DNA from: an uncultured Cryomorphaceae bacterium
GTDB lineage: Bacteria > Bacteroidota > Bacteroidia > Flavobacteriales > Schleiferiaceae
Assembly (NCBI GenBank): GCA_913049755.1
Contig: CAJWXO010000037.1
Span: 1 to 9,837, forward strand
Reading direction: 5' to 3'
DNA: 9,837 nucleotides
Under the pieces are notes generated by a model. The model worked only from the letters and a program-made list of their open reading frames with translations. It did not search any database and was not told where the DNA came from. Every line of letters begins with the position of its first letter. The first letter of the stretch is position 1. Shown in pieces: positions 6,110-9,837 of this stretch. Position numbers and translations under genes: made by a program.

Positions 6110-7666
6110 CTAATAATATTTCTTTAGAATAGCATCAATACAATTTATCCCGTCTATAGCAGCTGACATAATACCTCCTGCATACCCAGCTCCTTCTCCA
6201 CAAGGGTATAAACCTCTTATTTCAACATGTGATAAAGTTTCTGTATTTCTCGGAATATGGACAGGTGATGACGTTCTTGATTCAGGCGCATGAATTACTG
6301 CTTCGTTTGTACTGTATCCTTTCATTTTTTTACCAAAAGAAATGAATGCTTTTTTAAGTCTTTTGGAGATCATTAACGGTAAAACTTCATTTAGATCTAC
6401 ACTTGTAATTCCAGGGTGGTAAGACGTTTTAGGAAAATTATCAGAAACTCTACCTTCAATAAAATCCATTAACCTCTGTGCAGGAACTCTTTGAGTTTTA
6501 CCCGCAGCATTCCAACATGCCTTTTCAACAGACTTTTGAAAATTAAGACTCACAAAGGGATCATCTTTTGAGAAATCAGGAAGATCCTGAGGTTCCACAC
6601 TCACAACAATACCAGAATTAGAATATGGATTATTTCGCTTGCTAGGACTCCATCCATTAGTAACTACCTCTCCTGGTTCTGTGGCACAAGGAGCAATTAT
6701 TCCTCCTGGACACATACAAAAAGAATACACCCCCATTCCGTCTACCTGCTCAACTAAACTATAGGCAGCAGGGGGTAGGTAAGGGTTGTTATAATCTCCG
6801 TGATATTGAATCTTGTCTATAAGTTCTTGCTGGTGTTCTACTCTTACACCAATTGCAAAAGGCTTCGCTTCAATTTTTATTTTTTTAGCATGTAAAAGGT
6901 AATATATATCTCGAGCAGAATGACCAGTAGCAAGAACTACATCGTCGAATTCATGCCATGATTCGTTGTTTATTTGTATCGATTGAATTTGAGAATTATC
7001 TACTCTTATGTCAGTAAGTTTAGCATTAAAATGAACCTCGCCACCGGCTTCAATAACAGCTTTTCGCATGCTACTTATTATTTTTGGGAGCTTGTTTGTT
7101 CCAATATGAGGATGTGCATCTATAAGAATATCTTCATCGGCACCAAAAAATACCAACCATTCCATTGCCTTAAGCACATTTCCTCTTTTTTTAGAACGAG
7201 TGTATAATTTACCGTCAGAGTAAGTTCCTGCACCCCCTTCACCAAAACAATAATTAGACTCTGGATTAACGGTTTGCTCTTTAGTTATTTTAGCTAAATC
7301 TCTTCTTCGAGCACGGACATCTTTACCTCTTTCAAAAATAACAGGTTTAAACCCGCCTTCGATTGCTCTAAGTGCTGCATATATTCCTGCTGGGCCAAAG
7401 CCAATAATTGCTATTTTTTTTGAATCAGACACGTCTTTTGGAAAAAATGGATGAACTTCTTTTCTTTCTTCATGCCCAGACCAAATCTCAATCTGTAGAT
7501 TTAATTTTACTGGAGCTCTTCTAGCATCAATAGATCTTTTGCGAACTCTCCACTCCCGAACATTTTTTTTTAAGATTTTAGATTTACTAAGAGCCAAGTT
7601 GAGTAGCAAGGCTTCATCCTCTTGCTCATGTGGTTCCATGGATATTTGAATAAGTGTACTCATCAT
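6110..7666 (-). CDS. COG2509-type NAD(P)/FAD-dependent dehydrogenase
   Basis: A soluble flavoprotein of 518 residues, the usual size for this uncharacterised family. The N-terminal 80 residues form the family's extra domain, with a basic VREWRVRKRSIDARR segment. A Rossmann FAD-binding site follows: GFGPAG at about 89-94 and the ribose-binding acid of VIFERG at about 112. Further landmarks are FGEGGAGTYSDGKL (about 142-154), an ATGHS motif (246-250), MCPGGIIAPC with neighbouring cysteines (about 316-327), and the C-terminal flavin-contact segment GEGAGYAGGIMSAAIDG (about 490-506). I chose the ATG at 7666, with a second ATG at 7663 equally possible; the frame extends five codons further only through a TTG at 7681. 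Its substrate is unknown. It lies 57 bases downstream of the PLP enzyme gene on the same strand, so co-transcription is plausible. Confidence 0.92.
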   Translation of the reverse strand: MMSTLIQISMEPHEQEDEALLLNLALSKSKILKKNVREWRVRKRSIDARRAPVKLNLQIEIWSGHEERKEVHPFFPKDVSDSKKIAIIGFGPAGIYAALRAIEGGFKPVIFERGKDVRARRRDLAKITKEQTVNPESNYCFGEGGAGTYSDGKLYTRSKKRGNVLKAMEWLVFFGADEDILIDAHPHIGTNKLPKIISSMRKAVIEAGGEVHFNAKLTDIRVDNSQIQSIQINNESWHEFDDVVLATGHSARDIYYLLHAKKIKIEAKPFAIGVRVEHQQELIDKIQYHGDYNNPYLPPAAYSLVEQVDGMGVYSFCMCPGGIIAPCATEPGEVVTNGWSPSKRNNPYSNSGIVVSVEPQDLPDFSKDDPFVSLNFQKSVEKACWNAAGKTQRVPAQRLMDFIEGRVSDNFPKTSYHPGITSVDLNEVLPLMISKRLKKAFISFGKKMKGYSTNEAVIHAPESRTSSPVHIPRNTETLSHVEIRGLYPCGEGAGYAGGIMSAAIDGINCIDAILKKYY

Positions 7667-7723
7667 GGCAAATTTAACCAAGAACGTTCAATGGGCCGCA
7701 TTCTTCTGAGAATTTTATCAAAC

Positions 7724-8974
7724 TTATTTTACAGCATAAAAAGCAGCACTTATATCAGCAATAAGATCTGCGTGGTTTTCTATTCCTATTGAAATTCGAA
7801 TTAGACCTTCAGTAATCCCAATGGCTTTTTTGAGTTCAGGTGATACACCGGCATGAGTCATTGTGGCTGGATGTTGCACTAAACTTTCTGTGCTCCCTAG
7901 GCTTACAGCAAGTTTAATTAATTTTAGATTGTTCAGAAACAAAAAGGCTTCTTTTTCTGTTCCTTTAATTTCAAATGAAATCATGGCGCCTGCCGAAGAA
8001 TATTGTTTTTGATAAATTTCAAATGAAGGATTGGACGAATTTATGGTCCCTAGGTAGTATAGGTTTGATACTTGAGGATGATCTTTTAAAAATCGAGCAA
8101 CTTCATGAGCATTTCGTGCCTGTTGTTCCATGCGAACTTTTAAGGTTTCTAAACTCCTCATAAGAAGCCAGCAAGTGTTTGGGCTGGCCATGTTACCCAG
8201 AAAAGTTCGTAGAACCTTTATGCGCTGCATTACCTCATTATTTCCTAAAACTGCTCCAGCAATCAAGTCGCTATGACCCCCAATGTATTTTGTCGCAGAG
8301 TACATAACCAGATCTGCTCCATGCGCTAAGGGATGCGACCAAATAGGTCCCATATAGGTGTTGTCTACAGCTAAATATACTTTTTTGTCTTTTGTTGAAT
8401 AATGCTCAGCAATAGTTTTACATAAACTAATATCTATTAGTTCGTTGGTTGGATTAGCTGGAGTTTCTATATAGATCATAGCTAATTTTGAAGCAAAACC
8501 ACTTGCCTCTATTAGTGCTGTGATTTCTTTTTTAGATTGATTGGGTCTAAATCCAATCGATTCAATCCCGATAGACTTTAAAAAATAATTTATAAAATGA
8601 TCAGTCCCTCCATATATGGGCATGCTGTATAATAACAAATCCCCAGGTTTTAAAAACTCTAATAAAACAGTGCTTATTGCCGACATACCGCTTTCAAAAA
8701 CAGCACATTGATCTGCTTTATCCCACAAGCAAAGACGGTCTTCTAAAATTTCTAGATTCGGGTTATTGATCCTGCTGTAAATGAGACCAGTTTCCTCTCC
8801 AGCTTCTTTTTCTCTTAAACCATAGGCTACTTCAAAAAAAGATTTTCCTTCCTCAGCAGTTTTAAAAGCAAATGTTGAGGTTTGAAAAATAGGAGGTTTT
8901 ACTGCTCCTTCCGATAATTCAGGTTTGTACCCGTGGGTCATCATGAGGCTTTCTGGCTGAAGTTTTGATTTCAT
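7724..8974 (-). CDS. PLP-dependent cystathionine gamma-synthase family enzyme (Cys/Met metabolism, gamma-lyase type)
   Basis: A 416-residue cytosolic fold-type I PLP enzyme of the Cys/Met metabolism family (COG0626), complete at both ends. The PLP Schiff-base lysine is Lys229 in SATKYIGGHSD. Asp204 of AVDNTY should contact the pyridine nitrogen, Tyr66 and Arg68 of YSRINNP the phosphate of the neighbouring subunit, Tyr121 stacks on the cofactor, and Arg393 of LIRISIGIE binds the substrate carboxylate. The segment SLGSTESLVQHPATMTHAGV resembles methionine gamma-lyase, but the lyase's key cysteine (YGCT in characterised enzymes) is Gly122-Gly123 here, as in cystathionine enzymes. An insertion at about residues 46-62 before the YSR motif is typical of the subgroup that databases call cystathionine gamma-synthase family protein. 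Beta/gamma-elimination or replacement on a sulfur amino acid is likely; the exact substrate is not established. The divergent Lrp/AsnC gene probably controls it. Confidence 0.93.
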   Translation of the reverse strand: MKSKLQPESLMMTHGYKPELSEGAVKPPIFQTSTFAFKTAEEGKSFFEVAYGLREKEAGEETGLIYSRINNPNLEILEDRLCLWDKADQCAVFESGMSAISTVLLEFLKPGDLLLYSMPIYGGTDHFINYFLKSIGIESIGFRPNQSKKEITALIEASGFASKLAMIYIETPANPTNELIDISLCKTIAEHYSTKDKKVYLAVDNTYMGPIWSHPLAHGADLVMYSATKYIGGHSDLIAGAVLGNNEVMQRIKVLRTFLGNMASPNTCWLLMRSLETLKVRMEQQARNAHEVARFLKDHPQVSNLYYLGTINSSNPSFEIYQKQYSSAGAMISFEIKGTEKEAFLFLNNLKLIKLAVSLGSTESLVQHPATMTHAGVSPELKKAIGITEGLIRISIGIENHADLIADISAAFYAVK

Positions 8975-9057
8975 CTTTAGTTTTTTGTTTTGTTAAAGTT
9001 ACAATAGATAGGATTATATATCTTTATCTTAGGTAAATTCAGTTCGTTTTCCTGCAA

Positions 9058-9089
9058 ATTGTATATTTTTAAGAATTATTATAAATTTC
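9058..9089 (+). promoter_or_regulatory. Candidate Bacteroidetes-type promoter for the Lrp/AsnC gene
   Basis: ATTG at 9058-9061 and TAAATTTC at 9082-9089 are separated by 20 bases. This approximates the Bacteroidetes consensus TTG, about 19 bases, TAnnTTTG, with one mismatch in the -7 element. Transcription would start near 9095, leaving a leader of about 30 bases that contains the palindrome. In AT-rich DNA such matches are common, so this remains tentative. Confidence 0.35.
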
Positions 9090-9111
9090 AATTCCATTAC
9101 TAATATTTAAA

Positions 9112-9124
9112 AGGAAAATTTCCT
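9112..9124. promoter_or_regulatory. 13-base palindrome abutting the Lrp/AsnC start codon, candidate operator
   Basis: AGGAAA and TTTCCT form perfect 6-base arms around a single A, ending one base before the ATG at 9125. Extended to 15 bases (9111-9125) the site matches the E. coli Lrp consensus YAGHAWATTWTDCTR at 11 of 15 positions by my count. Binding here would block translation initiation or transcript elongation of the regulator's own gene, consistent with the autoregulation common in this family. The AGGA could alternatively serve as a weak ribosome-binding site. Confidence 0.45.
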
Positions 9125-9589
9125 ATGATTAAATTAGACACAGTTGACAAAAAGCTCTTGGAGATGCTTCAACAAGATTCTAAGGTTAGTGTAAATGAAC
9201 TTTCAAAAAAATTAAATCTAACTAAATCGCCTATATATGATCGAATTAAGCGGTTTGAGAATTCAGGGTTAATTGAGAAATACGTAGCTGTTTTAGACTC
9301 AAAAAAAGTTGAAAGTATTATGGTTATTTTTTGTTCAGTTTCTTTAGAAAATCAAAAACTAGATGCGATTGAAGCTTTTGGATTAGCAATAGAAACACTC
9401 CCAGAGGTTGTGGAGTCTTATTTGATGGGCGGAGTTAATGATTTTTTGCTGAAAGTAATTGTTAAGGATTTAGAAGCTTATCATCAATTCTCTTCCGGTA
9501 TTTTAGCTGCTTTACCTAATATAGCTCAGATCAAAAGCACTTTTGTGTTGAATGAAATAAAACGTTCCTCTGCCATACCATTGTTTTGA
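9125..9589 (+). CDS. Lrp/AsnC family transcriptional regulator
   Basis: A 154-residue protein, the usual length for the family. Residues 1-50 form the winged helix-turn-helix: LDTVDKKLLEMLQQDSK opens it and the helix-turn-helix spans about 23-43, with SPIYDRIKRFENSGLI including the recognition helix. Residues about 62-145 form the RAM ligand-binding and oligomerisation domain, with the GGVNDFLLKV turn (102-111) that lines the effector pocket in Lrp-type proteins. It probably senses an amino acid and acts as a dimer or octamer. It is transcribed divergently from the PLP enzyme of sulfur amino acid type, a typical regulator-target pair as with other Lrp-type regulators of cysteine or methionine breakdown. 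The effector identity and whether it activates or represses are inference. Confidence 0.95.
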   Translation: MIKLDTVDKKLLEMLQQDSKVSVNELSKKLNLTKSPIYDRIKRFENSGLIEKYVAVLDSKKVESIMVIFCSVSLENQKLDAIEAFGLAIETLPEVVESYLMGGVNDFLLKVIVKDLEAYHQFSSGILAALPNIAQIKSTFVLNEIKRSSAIPLF

Positions 9590-9617
9590 GTGGGATTTAT
9601 TTGTAAGAATAATAAAA

Positions 9618-9837
9618 CTATTGGCAAGTATACAAAGTGATAATTTCCCCATCATTCTTTCTAACTTCTATTATTTTGTTATAATCCCGAAGTTTCATGA
9701 ATGCAAATTCATCACCACCATATACATAGGTATCCGGAAAAGAGTAGTTGGTGTTGTAAATTATAAAATCTCCAACAACTGGTTCATGAAATATGATGTT
9801 TTTGCAAGTCTGGATGTAAATAACGTTTATGGAGAGC
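9618..9837 (-). CDS. Partial CDS, C-terminal 72 residues of an unknown protein
   Basis: A minus-strand frame is open from the right window edge to a TAG at 9618-9620, giving 72 residues; the start lies outside. It is convergent with the Lrp/AsnC gene and ends 28 bases from that gene's stop. The peptide is rich in Tyr, Ile, Asn and Asp with beta-strand-like alternation (GDFIIYNTNY, TYVYGGDEFAFMKL, IITLYTCQ) and has two cysteines, one near the very end. I do not recognise a family. The open length and ordinary amino acid composition make a real gene likely, but a chance frame is not excluded. Confidence 0.55.
   Translation of the reverse strand, partial: LSINVIYIQTCKNIIFHEPVVGDFIIYNTNYSFPDTYVYGGDEFAFMKLRDYNKIIEVRKNDGEIITLYTCQ

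Larger units (their letters stand above)
8975..9124. promoter_or_regulatory. Divergent intergenic control region between the PLP enzyme and Lrp/AsnC genes
   Basis: This 150-base AT-rich region must hold the promoters for both divergent genes. It contains the palindrome at 9112-9124, an additional TTTTCCT half-site at 9047-9053 matching one arm of it, and a possible plus-strand promoter at 9058-9089. No clear -33/-7 pair was found for the minus-strand PLP gene, whose start is preceded by an A-rich stretch without a Shine-Dalgarno sequence. Lrp/AsnC proteins generally bind several sites and wrap DNA, so multiple half-sites are what one would expect here. Confidence 0.6.

Noticed and set aside
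6974..8163. Plus-strand open frames at 6974-7207 and 7975-8163
   Set aside because: They are antisense to well-supported FAD dehydrogenase and PLP enzyme genes with intact family motifs.
1..8974. A functional link between the cysteine-rich giant protein and the sulfur amino acid enzyme
   Set aside because: Adjacency is the only evidence, and a terminator-like hairpin separates the units.
8975..9060. A clear Bacteroidetes -33/-7 promoter for the PLP enzyme gene
   Set aside because: Only loose matches (for example TACAATTTG and TATCTATTG on the minus strand) were found, with wrong internal spacing or no TTG at the right distance.

Overview
The window is AT-rich (roughly one third G+C by eye) and most likely comes from a marine or aquatic member of the Bacteroidetes, probably a flavobacterium. 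The evidence is a very large secreted protein built from thrombospondin type 3 (TSP3) calcium-binding repeats, a 21-residue leucine-rich repeat domain of flavobacterial style and cadherin-like segments. A-rich start contexts, the lack of strong Shine-Dalgarno sequences and one promoter-like site close to the Bacteroidetes consensus agree with this. The assignment is inferred from gene content; there is no rRNA or other marker gene.

Layout. Positions 1-5960 (minus strand) are one uninterrupted reading frame of at least 1986 codons that starts at 5960 and runs off the left edge without a stop. It encodes, in order: a signal peptide, two TSP3 repeats, three Ig-like type A modules, three cysteine-containing type B modules joined by acidic linkers, eight TSP3 repeats, a leucine-rich repeat domain, ten more TSP3 repeats and cadherin-like segments. 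Positions 5961-6109 are intergenic, with an AT-only hairpin plus T-run that could end the upstream transcript. Positions 6110-7666 (minus) encode a COG2509-type FAD-dependent dehydrogenase, and 7724-8974 (minus) a PLP-dependent enzyme of the cystathionine gamma-synthase/methionine gamma-lyase family; these two could share a transcript. A 150-base divergent region (8975-9124) separates the PLP gene from an Lrp/AsnC regulator at 9125-9589 (plus). It holds a 13-base palindrome directly against the regulator's start codon. The last 220 bases carry the C-terminal end of a convergent minus-strand gene of unknown function.

How the genes fit together. The Lrp/AsnC regulator divergent from a sulfur amino acid type PLP enzyme is a classic local-regulator arrangement: the regulator probably senses an amino acid and controls the enzyme and itself. 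The FAD protein downstream may be co-regulated, but its substrate is unknown. The giant repeat protein appears to be a separate transcription unit encoding an exported, probably cell-surface, calcium-dependent adhesin-like protein. Its secretion signal and anchoring domain would lie beyond the left edge. The least explained parts of the window are the type B modules, the recent partial duplication inside the type A array, and the leucine-rich repeat domain placed between two TSP3 arrays.
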